DNA from: Desmodesmus armatus
Lineage: Eukaryota; Chlorophyta; Chlorophyceae; Sphaeropleales; Scenedesmaceae
Assembly: GCA_007449985.2 (NCBI GenBank)
Contig: VIIQ02000674.1
Span: 124,001-188,000, forward strand
Length of the DNA: 64,000 nucleotides
Reading direction: 5' to 3'
The notes beneath the pieces are model-generated. The model ran no database searches. It was given only the letters and a program-made list of their open reading frames with translations, and was not told the DNA's origin. Positions 1 through 11,562 of the stretch are shown in pieces; position 1 is the first letter of the stretch; the number at the start of each line of letters is the position of its first letter. A program made the translations under genes and the position numbers.

Positions 1-19
1 AGCTACCCAGTGTCAATCC

Positions 20-721
20 TTGGATGCGCTGTCAGCCATTGCTGACAGGCATGCTGCCTTCCGTCAGAGGGTGTTGTCTGTTGATATGCTGCAGCCAATT
101 GTGGGCCAATTGCCCGAGGTCACTCGGGTGCTTCGGCGGTGGTGGAAGCTGCGTGTGCCTAATGAGCACAAGGAGGCTGCATGGCGGCTCACCCTCGACG
201 CGTTCCCTACGGCCCAGCGCATGCACACAGGCACCTCTTGTGTAGCATGTGGGGCTGCTGAGCCCGGTGTACAGCACCATTGTTGGGAGTGTCCTGTTGC
301 AGGGGCGGTGCGGGCGGAGATTGAGGGGCAGTTGCGAGCTCACCGGGTGGGCGACGCCCCCCCTTGGTTGGCTGCTGACCGCGGCCTGCAGTGTGCAGCT
401 TTGTGGATGGGGGTGAAACCTCATCCCCGGTTGCATCATATTGTGTGGGACATGGTGTGTCTGGCTGGCATCGGTGCTGTTGACTTCGGCCGCAGAGTGG
501 CGTGGGCTGTGGCAGCAGAAGGTCCTGCGTTGCCTCTGCTGACGGTAGAGCGCATTGCAGGGCGTGCTGCTGTTGGGGAGTTTTGGCGCGTCTTGGCTGA
601 CTTTGCGGTTTCTGCAATCATCCCTAAGCGGGCGCAGGGGCTTGCGCTCACACAGCAGCCTTTCATTGCATGGCATGTGGTGCTGTCAGGAGGCAACGGT
701 TTGCGGGTAGTTAGGCATTGA
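20..721 (+). mobile_element. 3' end of a non-LTR (LINE-like) retrotransposon ORF
   Basis: This is an open frame that enters from the left edge with no convincing start, so it is probably the C-terminal part of a longer reverse-transcriptase polyprotein. It carries a W-rich segment (WWKLRVPNEHKEAAWRLTLD) followed by a Cys/His cluster, CVACG...QHHCWEC (C-x2-C...H-x3/4-C), around residues 74-91. That arrangement resembles the zinc-binding region found after the reverse transcriptase in plant and algal LINE polyproteins. No RT catalytic motif is inside the window. About 400 bp after the stop comes a tail ending in TGTAACACC plus TTCA repeats (1067-1135), which fits a LINE 3' UTR terminus. It could instead be a decayed host gene; the family call is inference. 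Confidence 0.5.
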
Positions 722-1047
722 GCTTCTGCATGTGGTGACATGTGAGTTGCTGGGTGCTGTGTGACTTCTATCCTGCTGGCTTGTGAACAGTGCAGCGACT
801 GGTGGTGTCGGTGAAGTTGCCCCCACGTGCGCCCACTGCAACATGTGGGGTGTTTTGTGGCTCGCAGCTGTGTGTTCGCTGTTTTCTGTTCCGTCCGCCC
901 TTTCTTGTCGCAACCCTGCAGGTGCGAGAAGCAGTGCCGTTGGCGCCATTCAGTCCTTCCAGTGTATTATATTTCTGTGTTCGCAATCTGGAAGCACACT
1001 GAGTGTGCGTGACAAGCTTTTGATGGTGGGGTTTGTCCGAACGGCCC

Positions 1048-1136
1048 CCTTCCGTGCTGGTTGTGTCCATCCGTGGCTGGGTTCAGTTGCAACGTAGTTG
1101 CTTGAGAAACCCGTGTAACACCTTCATTCATTCGGC
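1048..1136 (+). repeat. LINE/SINE-type 3' tail, 'GTTGCAACGTAGTTGC' family
   Basis: The segment contains TTCCGTGCTGGTTGTG, then TGGCTGGGTTCAG, GTTGCAACGTAGTTGC and CCGTGTAACACC, and ends in TTCATTCATT. Related copies occur at 3168-3235 (ending in TTCC repeats) and inverted at 43966-44060. Shorter relatives lie at 2281-2350, 2390-2440, 2548-2600, 7136-7185 and perhaps 51665-51725, each followed by a TTC-type microsatellite. The shared TGTAACA plus simple-repeat ending is typical of non-LTR retroelement termini. The copy here is probably the 3' UTR end of the ORF at 20-721. Confidence 0.55.
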
Positions 1137-1197
1137 TTTGGGCGTTTTGAGGGGAATCAACGGTGCCAAGAGCAGCACAGGTACTAGACCAATTGTT

Positions 1198-1298
1198 TGG
1201 CAGCAGCTGGATACTTTGGGGGGCATAATGGATTGGTGTGCCCGGTTGCCAATGGTCGGCAGCTTAAGTCCCGAATTGACGGGGCCTCTTGTAACAAA

Positions 1299-1299
<1 letters not shown>
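1198..1299 (+). repeat. Retroelement 3'-tail copy seeding the (CA)n array
   Basis: About 100 bp that aligns with 1826-1945 (shared GGATTGGTGT, CCCGGTTGCC and a GTCAGCTTA-like block). It ends with GGCCTCTTGTAACAAAT directly against the CA array. Two further tail ends lie close by: 1600-1677, ending TTTGTAACGAA plus (CTGA)n, and 1753-1795, ending AATGTAACACAAAT plus (CAT)n. Confidence 0.5.
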
Positions 1300-1598
<299 letters not shown>

Positions 1599-1825
1599 CT
1601 GGATTGGGTCCCGGGGCTTGCATCGGGTTGGCTGGGTCCTTGAGGCCTCTTTGTAACGAACACTGACTGACTGACTGACAGCTGACAGGTGCTGGTGAAC
1701 AGCAGATGCAGTAGGCCAGGCAAGGGCCGTGCAGTGGCATGTGTATGGTAGTATACAGGCCCCAATGTAACACAAATCATCATCATCATCATGGTAGTAG
1801 GATGCAGTGCTGAAAAAGGCAGGTC

Positions 1826-1945
1826 ATAGGTGGCGCCTTGTTACTTTTGGGGGGATATTGGATTGGTGTCCCCGGTTGCCACTGGTCGTCAGCTTATGGT
1901 CTGGATTGACAGACCCCAATGTAACACAAATCATCATCATCATGC
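1826..1945 (+). repeat. Retroelement 3'-tail copy ending in (CAT)n
   Basis: A diverged copy of 1198-1299. It ends with CCCCAATGTAACACAAAT followed by CATCATCATCAT. The same terminus, with five CAT units, occurs at 1760-1795, so two insertions of one family sit within 150 bp. Confidence 0.55.
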
Positions 1946-2214
1946 AGTGTTGCTGGCCAATGCCTCTTTCAGCATGCCCGTTTTTAAATGGTGTGGTTAT
2001 GCTGCTGCGCTGGCTTGAGCTGCACCTGTTCTCCTTTGTTACACCATCATTTATCTGTACGGTACGTCCCACTGAGTGGGTGTTGCCAGCCTTTTGGGGG
2101 GATGGGCCAAGAACATCTAGGACAGCCAGGGTGGCTTTGTTGGGGTTGAAGCCTTGCCTGTGCTCCCCTCCTTTCAGACAGTCTCCTCTTTAGACACCTG
2201 TGGTGGCGGGTTCT

Positions 2215-2615
2215 CTCCTTTCCGTGCTGTCCGTACCTGTCCTTGTAGGTCCTGCAAAGGATCCCCGTGTCGTGTCTGCTGCACCCTTTCGTTCCTGCCG
2301 TCCGTTTGCAGCGTAGCTGCTTGATCACGGTGTAACACTTCTTCTCTCCTGCAAAGGATCCTTGGTTCTCTTCCGATGCTGGGTGTCTTTGCAGCGTAGC
2401 TGCGTGAGTCGCCCTGTAACCCCTTCTTCTTCTTCTTCTTCTACTCTCCTGCTGGCGCACTCTAGCGTGCGCTCCCCGCGCCTTCCGAAGTGGGGTTCGC
2501 TGCATTTGTCGTCCTTCATCCTTCCGCTGTACCCCTGCCGGTAGTTTGCAGCATATCTGCTTGATCATGGTCTCACACTTCTTCTTCTGTTGCTGCTGCT
2601 GCTGCTGCTGCTCGT
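2215..2615 (+). repeat. Local triplicate of a 'TTTGCAGCGTAGCTGC...TGTAAC' unit
   Basis: Three diverged copies (near 2281, 2390 and 2548) of a unit containing TTTGCAGC-TA-CTGC, TGATCACGGTGTAACAC and a TTC microsatellite. Two of them are also linked by a CCTGCAAAGGATCC block (2250 and 2349). The last copy runs into CTG repeats just before the first recognisable exon of the next gene. They are probably decayed retroelement ends in the 5' flank or first intron of that gene. Confidence 0.5.
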
Positions 2616-2645
2616 CTGATCTTCCACTGCCACATACCCCACCAG

Positions 2646-5163
2646 GTGTTCCTCACCATGAGCCCGGAAGATGTCCTGGCAAACCTCATCAGCCTGCGCG
2701 AAACCCTGAACCTCAACACCCATGGCCAGACCCTGGACTATACCCCAGCCTCTGTGGCAATCATAGCAGCCTCGGAGCCTCTGCTGCTGGTGCAGCACCC
2801 GGCCGCTACCGCTGCCGCTGTGCAGCAGCTGCAGGTGCGAACGATCCCATTTCCCTGGGCTTGTCATCCTTTGGGGGGGGGGGGGGTACCAGAGGGGCTT
2901 GCTATGCCCAGGCTTGTCATGCCCCTTTGTTGCGTGTGCCATGTGGCTCTCAGGGTGCGCTGTTCTTACATGACATGCAGTATATGCAGCTTGGCGGCAA
3001 TTGACTGGTGGTGTTGGGAGTAGACTTTAGGACACGTAATGAACCACCTGAACACTGCAGAGAGAGAATGTCACGTTTTTTTCCGTTCGTTCCTGCAGGT
3101 TCTGGTTCAGGACCAGGCGCTGCGCCAGCAGATGGTGTATACAGCCCCGCAGGTGAGTGCTTAGATCAGCTGGTTCAGTTGCAACGTATACGTAGTTGCG
3201 TGCGTAACCCGTGTAACACCTTCCTTCCTTCCTTTGATCGCTTAGATGCCTGCACAGCAGCCAGGCACGCAAGCGGTGCTGGGTGTTGCCGGGTGGCAGG
3301 TGAAGGGGTTGCGGCGAACGCACTCTGCACTGCCAGGAGCAGGGCAGCAACAGCCGCCTGCAAGGGCAGGCGCCTTTTTGTGCTGGTGGCCCCTTCCACA
3401 GCTGGGGTCAGGTCCAGCGTAGCAGCTTACACTCTTTGGTGCGACATCCTTGTTCTTTGTGGGCAGGCTGGAGCTTGGTATGTGCAACGGTTGCCCCCCC
3501 CCCCCCCCCCCCCCGTGCAAAAATTCAGATTTCGCGGTTGGGCCAGCAGCAGTCCCCATGCCACTGGCAGCTACTCCCTAGGTTCACTGGCGTAGGGAAA
3601 ACTATGCGTCTATGCAATCGGCGCTGTGTGTACATGGCTTGGAAGGTAGTGATGTTGAATGCAGGCCTGTCATGCCTGCTTAGTCCGCCTCCAATCATAT
3701 GGGGTATGTGTGTCGCTGCCCTTGCACACCCACAGGTGCTCATGCAAGAAGGGCAGCTGCGGCAGTCCTTCCCCAAAGCAGGAGGCATGCTCAGCATCTC
3801 CTGCGCACAGCTGTCAGTCATGCTGGTCAACGACCCAGGCCTCTGGTCACTGATGGTCCCGCGCCACACCTGGCCCTGCTGTCACCTGGCCCAGCAGCAG
3901 CATGGGCCGGGTGCCGGCCCAGCACCAGCACCAGCAGCAGCAGCGGAGGTTCGACTGTCTCCGGCGGCTGCAGCCGCCGGAGCAACGATGTCAGCACTTA
4001 TGCATTGTGGGCTACGGTCTGCGGAGGTAATGCAGGCGGCAGTGGTCCTCCACCCGGGGTTGCTGCGCCTTGATGCGCAGACAGCGCTGCTGCATGTGCA
4101 GACGTTGCAGCAGTGTGTGGCCCACTGCGCTGCGTGGGAGCAGCAGCTGCAGCACAGCCTGTCTGCCGACCAAATCGGCAGGGCGTTGGTGCGTGCCATG
4201 GCATGGGAGGACAAATGGTCATTCCTAATACAGTATGGCTGGGCGAGTAGTATGGACTTCGGACAGCTGCAGAATATGAGGAAACGGGACTTTGATCAGA
4301 ACTTCAGGGAGCAGTATCAGCAGTGGCAGGCTCAGCAGCAGCAGCGCCAGCGCCAGCAGCAGCAGCAGCAGGCCGGTGGGGACTGGCTACAGCAGCAGCA
4401 GTATGGGCAGCAGCTGCAGCAGCCGCAGGGTGGACAGCAGCAGCTACCGCAGCGGCAGCGGCAGGGGTTGCCTGTTGCTGACTTTGATGGCTTGGTTGAA
4501 GCACTAGACGCCAGATTTGGCAACCGGCAGCCTGCTGCTGCAGCTGCAGCTGCTGTTGTTGGGATGGCAATGCCAAAAGCGCAGTCACCATATCAACAGC
4601 AGCAGGGCAGTGCCGACATGCAGAGCCAGTGGGGCAAGCTGCCGAACAACAGCCAAGGGGATGTGTATTATGATGGTGTGCTGGCCTCAGAAAGCATCAA
4701 CAGCAGCAGCAGCAGCAGTAGGGGTGTTCATGGCAACAGCTGGCAAGGAGGTGATCAGGGCCCTCACCCTCAGGCACCGCAGCAGCAGCAGCGGCAGCAG
4801 CAGGAGTTGGGTAATTCCCTGCAGCGGTCTGTCAACAGGTTTGAGCAGGTGACAGCAGCGGTGCAGTTGAGTGGGTTGGAGCTGTATGGCACCTGGCTGG
4901 GCTGCTTGATGCAGCCTGTTGGCACTGTGCCTGCTGCTGCTGCTGGTGGTGGTGGCGGTGGCGGTGGTGGTGGTGGTGGTGGTGGTGGTGGTGCCACTGC
5001 AGCTGCTATGAGTGGTGTTGTGAGTCCTGTTGCTGTTGGCGACGGTGGTAGTGCTGGTATTGGTGCGGGGAGTGGTTCTTCAGGTGCTGGTGCTGACGGG
5101 TCTGGTGGTGATGTTGGGTTTGGCGCTGCAAATCGCGCGGGACCTGCAACAACCTGCAGCTAG
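2646..5163 (+). CDS. Putative mTERF-like protein with polyQ and polyG C-terminus, 5' end missing
   Basis: Three exons fit: 2646-2834, 3099-3152 and 3736-5163, all phase 0, with CCACCAG, CCTGCAG and CCCACAG acceptors and GTGCG/GTGAGT donors. Upstream exons are not found; ATG 2658 is the first in-frame Met. The N-terminal 250 residues are helical, with repeated 'SPEDV...SEPLLLVQHP' and 'VLVNDPGLW'-like segments separated by roughly 30 residues, which vaguely recalls mTERF repeats of organellar nucleic-acid-binding proteins. After residue about 290 the protein becomes Gln-rich, then has a Gly run (4945-4992) and a Ser/Gly-rich end. The intron after 3152 holds a retroelement tail and a C homopolymer near 3486. 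The family assignment is weak; an uncharacterised algal polyQ protein is equally possible. Confidence 0.4.
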
Positions 5164-5700
5164 CTATCATGCAATAAGGCCAGTGGTGGGGCGAGATGCT
5201 CAGGGTGATCTGCATGCGCTGGCGTGAAGCAGGCTAGTGTGCCATAAGGCATGGAGTCACGCAGTCAGAGCCAATGCAGCATCACCACAGTGCCAGATGC
5301 AAAGTGTCTTGGCCTTGAGGAAGATTTTCATGCTTTTGCAGCACCTGAAATCAAGTAGATGGAGGGCCTCGAGAACAATCTACAAACCCGTTTTCGCAGT
5401 GCGACGGTGCGCGGTGCACGAGGGATGCGCTCGTCGCGAGGACCAAAAGGTCGCATCATCTTTGGGCCGTGATGTGTAAAGTGTGATATCTTGCAAAGCA
5501 CACGTGTCCCGTTATGGCATTATTCCCATATGGCAGTCGCGCAATTGGTGTAGTGGCGCTCCCGCAAACGCCCATGAAATCATTCGCAGCTGGAGACCTT
5601 CCAACAGTAGCTTACGACAGTAGCCCCGGTGCCCAAATCGTTTGCTAGCACTTCCAGGAAGCCCTAGCTTTGCAATCAAGACGTGTATCCTATCACCTCA
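5164..5700. other. Intergenic: 3' flank of the polyQ gene and promoter side of the FAD gene
   Basis: A possible TGTAA polyadenylation signal lies at 5475-5479, 312 bp after the upstream stop. A GC-rich, CpG-rich patch occurs at 5395-5455. No TATA box or other gene is evident. Confidence 0.4.
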
Positions 5701-8700
5701 ATGTCGCAACCGAAAGCAGTCGTGATTGGCAGCGGTATGGGAGGCCTTGCAGCAGCTCAAGTCCTGTCGAGGCACTTTCAGCAGCTTGTGGTGGTGGAGC
5801 GTGACCAGCCACAGCCCTTGTTGGAGCAGTCTGCCGTTGATGCTGCACTTATGGAAGATGAGGCGCGACCTGGAGTGAAGCAGGTGAGCTTTGGATCCAT
5901 GCATGGATGGAAGAGGCTTGCAGCAGCAGGTGTGCATGGTGATCGGCAGCAGCACTGATGTTGATCCATCTGCTGCTAGGCCCCGGCAACGATGAGGCAC
6001 TGCAAATGCACTTTGCTGATTGCAGCAGCTATTGACAGGTGCCATCATGTCATTTTCATTATAGCGTAGCTAGCTGTGACCATTCGAGGCATTTTGAGAC
6101 TGAAGCATGGGGCCGACAAGGCGTTATCAACACTGTTGAGCAGTGACAAAGGTCGCGGGACTTTGCGCAAATTGTGGTCCCGCATGCATGTCCTTGTTTT
6201 CAGCGTGCTGTGCTGCGTGCATGTGTTGCCCCACCTGCAGTACAACCAGCTGCATGCCATGACAGTCAAGGTGAGAAGGCAGCCTGGCCCTGTGCTCGGA
6301 GCACAGTACCATGCGGCAGTTCTGCATTTCCGGCAAGGCTGGAAAGTCCCATGCTGGCATAAGCCAGCAAGTGCAACTGTGCCCGGCCTGTGCCATCATG
6401 CCATGATGACTCATCAGATTTTCAATTTGCCGGATGACGGCATGATGATCATGGGAAAGCCTGCTGGCTGTTGGTCTGAAGGCTTCAACCAGCCTGACTG
6501 CGAGCAATGCACGGAGCAAGCAGTCACTTCAGATCAGCCGACATAGACTGCGGCTGGTCAACGGGCTTCAACGCTGCAGCACTGCTGGCTCAGCCAGGCT
6601 GGTTTTAGAGGTGCAATTTGTCTGGCGCACCAACCACTAGTGTGTTCAGCACACCCCCTGCCCGGCCCTGTTGGCAACATAGATCATCTGCAGTGCAGCA
6701 GAAACACAGACGCAGCAGCAGAGGGTGAGCTGATGTCACAAATGATGCCAGCAGTGCTGCATCACACACATGATGTCTAGCGTCTCCACCTGCCATCGAC
6801 GCACTGCTCGGTACTGAGCGATTACGTCACTGTTGCTTGCCTGTCTAGTAGGACAGTCTTAGTGAGCTTGCATGTATCCAAGTACTCCCTCTGTCGACAC
6901 ATGACAGTGTCGTTCGACTGACCTGCAGGGCCTCATGACTTTCGATGACATCTTTGACGGCCGCTTCAAGCAAGCCCTGGCTGCGGCAGGGTGCAACATC
7001 GCCAACAACCACCCCTGCGTCATCATCCACCACCCTTCCAGCGGCATCCAGCCATGGCTGCGCCATGTCAAGGTCAGGGGGTTTCGCTGCTTTGTCATCC
7101 CTTGTCCATCTGCTGCGCCTTGTCTTTGCGGCGGCTCGTTTGCCGCGTAGCTGCTTGGTCACCGTGTAACACTCCCTCTTCTTCGCGTCTTTTTTTTCAT
7201 GTCAAGGTCAAGGAGGACCTACCGGTAGCTATCTGCACACGCCACATGTTTGAGACCACTGCCCGGAAGCTGCTGAGTGACAACCCCAGGGTGCAGTTTG
7301 TGTACGGCTTGAGCGTCACTGGGCTGGTGTTTGAGGATGGTGAGGGGCCGGAGGCGGTGCGGCAACGTGTGTCAGGTGAGCTATGTCCCCTTGGAGGTCA
7401 GGCTGACTCAACTCGGAGCTGCATTACAGCAGCATTGACTTTACATGAATTCAGCAGCAGCTGTTTGAGGGCGTAAATCAGCCTTGCGAGTATGTGCTGG
7501 GAAGCCAGGGGTGCAGGTGGTAGCTACAGGGCGTGCTGGCTCCAGCTGCGCAACCTGCATTGCAATCTAGCTGAGCGGTGTTCACCTCGGAGGTGCATCG
7601 CACTCTGTTTAGTCACGCTGTGCTGCCGCCCTGCTGTGACACTGCATTGAACATCCCTATCCATCCTGCAGGTGTGCACCTTTCAAACGGCAGCACCCTA
7701 CCTGCGCAGCTGGTGGTTGACTGCTCAGGGAGGGGCAGCAGCCTGCCTGAATGGCTGGCAGCTGCAGGATGCAGCAGGCCGCGCACCACACGGGTGAACG
7801 TTGATGGGGGTACTCGGCATGGTGAGTCACACTGACAGTCAATTTCGGAGTGATGCCAGGGTTGGTGCTGAAAAAGTCTAATTTTTATTTAGGTGTACGT
7901 CGCCGAATGATGTTGAGACTATGCACTGCTGACAGACAGCAGCTTGGGTGCAGCCTGCCGGGCCCTAACCACTGTTATCCAACTTGATGGCCGGCACTGT
8001 AACACATGAGTGGCCTTCTGTGCTGACGTACACACACTGGTTCCATTAACCACACACCATGGTCACACATTTTGTCCTGCAGGTTGTGCAAGCTTGCCTC
8101 AGACGTTGAGAAGATCCTAGATGACGGTCAGGTGCAGGCAGTGGCAAACTTTGCAGCACCACCCTTCATCCACGCCATGCTGCTGTTGCGGTGCGAAGGC
8201 GGGATGTGCCAGGTCAGTGTTGGCGGCAATGAGGGAGACTACCCGGGGCGTCGCCCAGACAAGCGCTCAGCTGATGATGTCATCCGCTTTGCCCAAGAGG
8301 TGACTATGGGATCTTCTTTTGCTTGTCTGGGTACGACTGGCGGTGCTGCTGCAGAACCGCTCAGGCCTGAATGCCTCGTACTGTGATGCGGACGCTCTAG
8401 GCCCTACTAGGGCTTAGGGTTTAAGGGGTTAGGGGTGTGTTATGGGGTTAGGGTTTAGGGGGGTCAGGTGTAGTACAGGCTGTGGCACTTGCAGCTCATG
8501 AGCCACAGGGTGCCGGCATGCATCAGGGATTGTTTGCGTGCCAAGTAGCAGTTCAGATTTGACAGTAGGCTCCTCAACACTGACACATATTGGCTCCTAA
8601 AATGCCAATATCGGCTATCTGTACGTCGCGGCTGCGTTGGTTGTACGTGCAGAAGTGTTGGCACCCTTCAGCTGGCCGCCTGCTTGCCGGCTCCACTGCG

Positions 8701-10834
8701 CTGGGCCCTGTGAACCACACCCACAAGCTGAGCAACACGTGGAGGCACTACGAGGACGTCAACCTGCCTGATGGACTGCTGGTGCTGGGAGACAGCATCT
8801 GCTCACTCAACCCAACGTGAGGCTCAAGCTGTCATGTGGAAGTGTGAAAGCAAGAACCAACATGGTGAAGTGGTTGATTCAGCTGGCAGCCTTCACTGGA
8901 CTGATGTAGTCGTGAATCAGTGGATAAGTTTTCAAGCTGCGCTTGATTTGGAAGTTGGCGTACCAGGGTGGCCTGGTAGTCATCAAAGCTGTTGATGCAG
9001 TAAAGCTCATGATTGTTTTGCCAACTGTGCTGTTATTGTCAACAGGTACGGCCAGGGCATGACAGTTGCTGTGCTGGAGGTTGCTGCGTTGGACCAGCTG
9101 CTGGCGAAAAGGGCTGCAGGTGAGGTTGCTCGCTGACTCACTCAGCAGGGATCTGCATGCAAACACCTGGCTGGCACATGAAGCGAGTCAGGTGGGTTGC
9201 AGTTGGATGGCCCATGCATGCGGTTCAACCAAGTTCTACCAAGTTTCAGCTTTGCTTGGGACGGACTGCGCAACGTCACAGTGAGTACACACGGCAGCTG
9301 CTGCAGCAGTGCCAGAACTTGGCATTGTGTGCACCTACTGGGTGCATCAGTCATTTTGAAAACAGCACCATGAATCGTGCGCGGAGGTTGCACGATGTTT
9401 TTAGAGATATGCACTTTGTCCAGCTGCAACAGGGCATGGTGCCGTTCAAGTGCCATGCTCAATTTCCGCCGCCTGCAGGTGCTGCCTTCCAGCAAGGTGC
9501 ACCCCACGTCAGCACAGCCAAGACGCCTGCAGCCACAGCTGCACCACCTGACATCACATCCGCCTGCGACCAAAACAGCACTAGCACCCATGACGTCACC
9601 CACACCACCAGCGGCAGCGATTCCAGCAGCACAGGCTGGCTGTCAGGCCTGCACCGTGAGTTCCAGCGGGCCGTCCACCCCCACATCAAGGCTGCATGGG
9701 ACCTGGCAGTGGGCACTGACCTGCGCTACAAGGTAAGTAAATAAGTAAGTAGCTACGCCTATGGCGAACCACTGGCGTAAGTTAAGGCTGAGAGGGGTGT
9801 GCATGTCGAGCATGCTAGACATCCACACCCCCATCGCTTTTTGCGGCGTTTCATGTGGTCCGGCTCTGACCTGACGAGGAGACGCTTTGTGTTTCCTGCG
9901 CTACAAGGGCACCACCATCAACGAGGCCTTCACCACCAGCGCTGTGGAGAGGGCGGCGATGGCATATGTGCAGGAACTGTTCAAGCTGGCAGGGACAGAC
10001 CCAGTGGTGGGTGACTCGTGCTCGGCTGTGATTTTCCGCACAGTCTTCGTTGCATAAATATGCAAGCTGATAGGTAGATGCACACACCCCAATCAGTGTA
10101 AAACACACAGCACATCCAGACCACAGACTGCAGTCGGACTGCACTGCAGTGATGCAACAGGTCGGCTGCCTGCAAGGCGTGTTACCCAGTAGCCCAAACC
10201 CGCGTTGATAGCCTACCTCAGAACGCAACCCTGCGGCAGGGCAACTCTTTGTGATGGCCCTGGTGCTGTCTGTGCCTTCACTGTGCTGCTGAATGCCAAA
10301 GTCACAAGGCAGCCACAGCCGGCCTTGCCAGTGCACATGAACGTCGTGTTTTTGTTGTGCTGTTTGCAAACGCCTGTACAGGTGAACGAGCACCTGGTAC
10401 GTGTGATGTCCCTGCTGGACCCCCCCCCCCCGGTACACATGTACGTCACATTCTTTGTTGCGCTGTCTGCAAACACACGCAGGTGAACAAGCACCTTGTG
10501 CGAGTGGTTGCCCTCTGGACTCCCCCCCCCCCCGGGCACACACGACGTACATGTGGAATATGACGTACATTTTCTTTGTTGCGCTGACTGCAAACCCACG
10601 CAGGTGAACGAGAGCCTTGTGCGTGTGATGTCCCTGCTGGACCCCCCCGAGGTGCTCATGAAGCCCGTAGTGCTTCAGAGGTTCCTGGCCTTCAAGGCTG
10701 CAGAGTACACCCCTGGACACATCAAGCGCCTGGCAGCAGCAGCACTGGGCCCTTGGTGGGGGCGTGGGGCAGCAGCAGCTGGTGGTGAGGAGAGCGAGCA
10801 GGAGGCAGCGTTGAAGCAGCTGATGGGTTGGTAG
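5701..10834 (+). CDS. FAD-dependent oxidoreductase/monooxygenase, 11 exons
   Basis: Exons: 5701-5883, 6241-6270, 6929-7072, 7207-7375, 7672-7821, 8083-8299, 8653-8816, 9046-9119, 9479-9732, 9908-10006 and 10604-10834. About 571 residues. The N-terminus has the Rossmann FAD motif (GSGMGGLAAAQVL, with VVVERD ending strand 2), then an RPGVKQ...LHA segment, LVVDCSGRGS, and the second FAD motif LVLGDSICSLNP-TYGQGMT. This order is that of flavin-dependent hydroxylase-like oxidoreductases; the substrate cannot be read. The C-terminal domain ends RLAAAALGPWW...LMGW. Exon 5 to 6 is out of phase by one base; one extra G in the G5 run at 7806-7810 would restore phase and give a GYSA segment like the family's GYA motif. 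Intron 10 holds two decayed copies of the start of exon 11, and three copies of the end of exon 11 follow the stop. Confidence 0.82.
8400..8462 (+). repeat. Interstitial telomere-like (TTTAGGG-type) patch
   Basis: The stretch has repeated GGGTTTAGGG, GGGGTTAGGG and GGGCTTAGGG variants inside intron 6 of the FAD oxidoreductase. Similar CCCTAAA-rich patches are in PRP16 intron 23 (57820-57860, 57945-57978). The variants are imperfect, so this is an internal remnant or simple-repeat drift and not a chromosome end. Confidence 0.5.
10382..10603 (+). repeat. Two ghost copies of the start of FAD exon 11
   Basis: Copies begin at 10382 and 10483, each just after an AG. They repeat the first ~45 bp of exon 11 (GTGAACGAGxxCCTxGT...GTGATGTCCCTGCTGGAC) plus ~60 bp of preceding intron, including TTCTTTGTTGCGCTG. 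A C run interrupts each copy where the real exon continues. The functional copy, at 10604, is the most downstream. Confidence 0.85.
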
Positions 10835-10836
10835 GG

Positions 10837-11562
10837 GTGGAGTCAATCCTAATTCTTTTGTAGGGAGTTGGTAGGGGCAGAGATCCCCCGGAGGTCCTGA
10901 TGAAGCCACTCATGCTGCAGAGGTTCCTGGCCTTCAAGGCTGCAGAGTACACCCCTGGACCCATCAAGCGCCTGGCAGCAGCAGCACTGGGGCCTTGGTG
11001 GGGTGGTGGGGCAGCTGCAGCTGGTGGTGAGGAGAGCGAGCAGGAGGCAGCGTTGAAGCAGCTGATGGGTTGGTAGGGGTGGAGTCAATCCTAATTCTTT
11101 TGTAGGGAGTTGGTAGGGGCAGAGATCCCCCGGAGGTCCTGATGAAGCCACTCATGCTGCAGAGGTTCCTGGCCTTCAAGGCTGCAGAGTACACCCCTGG
11201 ACCCATCAAGCGCCTGGCAGCAGCAGCACTGGGGCCTTGGTGGGGTGGTGGGGCAGCTGCAGCTGGTGGTGAGGAGAGCGAGCAGGAGGCAGCGTTGAAG
11301 CAGCTGATGGGTTGGTAGGGGTGGAGTCAATCCTAATTCTTTTGTAGGGAGTTGGTAGGGGCAGAGATCCCCCGGAGGTCCTGATGAAGCCACTCATGCT
11401 GCAGAGGTTCCTGGCCTTCAAGGCGGCAGAGTATGCCCCTGCACCCATCAAGCGCCTGGCAGCAGCAGCACTGGGGCCTTGGTGGGGTGGTGGGGCAGCA
11501 GCAGCTGGCCCAGAGGAGAGCGAGCAGGAGGCAGCACTCAAGCAGCTGATGGGGTGGTAGGG
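10837..11562 (+). repeat. Three 242-bp tandem copies of the terminal exon of the FAD gene
   Basis: Units begin about 10837, 11079 and 11321 with an exact 242-bp period (GGAGTTGGTAGGGGCAGAG at 10864, 11106 and 11348). Each repeats the last ~190 bp of exon 11 through its stop. All three keep an open frame for the terminal 60-odd residues (PPEVLMKP...QLMGW-stop). The first two copies are nearly identical; the third has drifted more. They lie after the real stop, so they are 3' UTR or downstream of the gene, unless alternative splicing reaches their AGs (TTTTGTAG precedes each). Confidence 0.92.

Noticed and set aside
8400..8462. A true telomere or chromosome end
   Set aside because: The units are few and imperfect, and the FAD gene continues on both sides.
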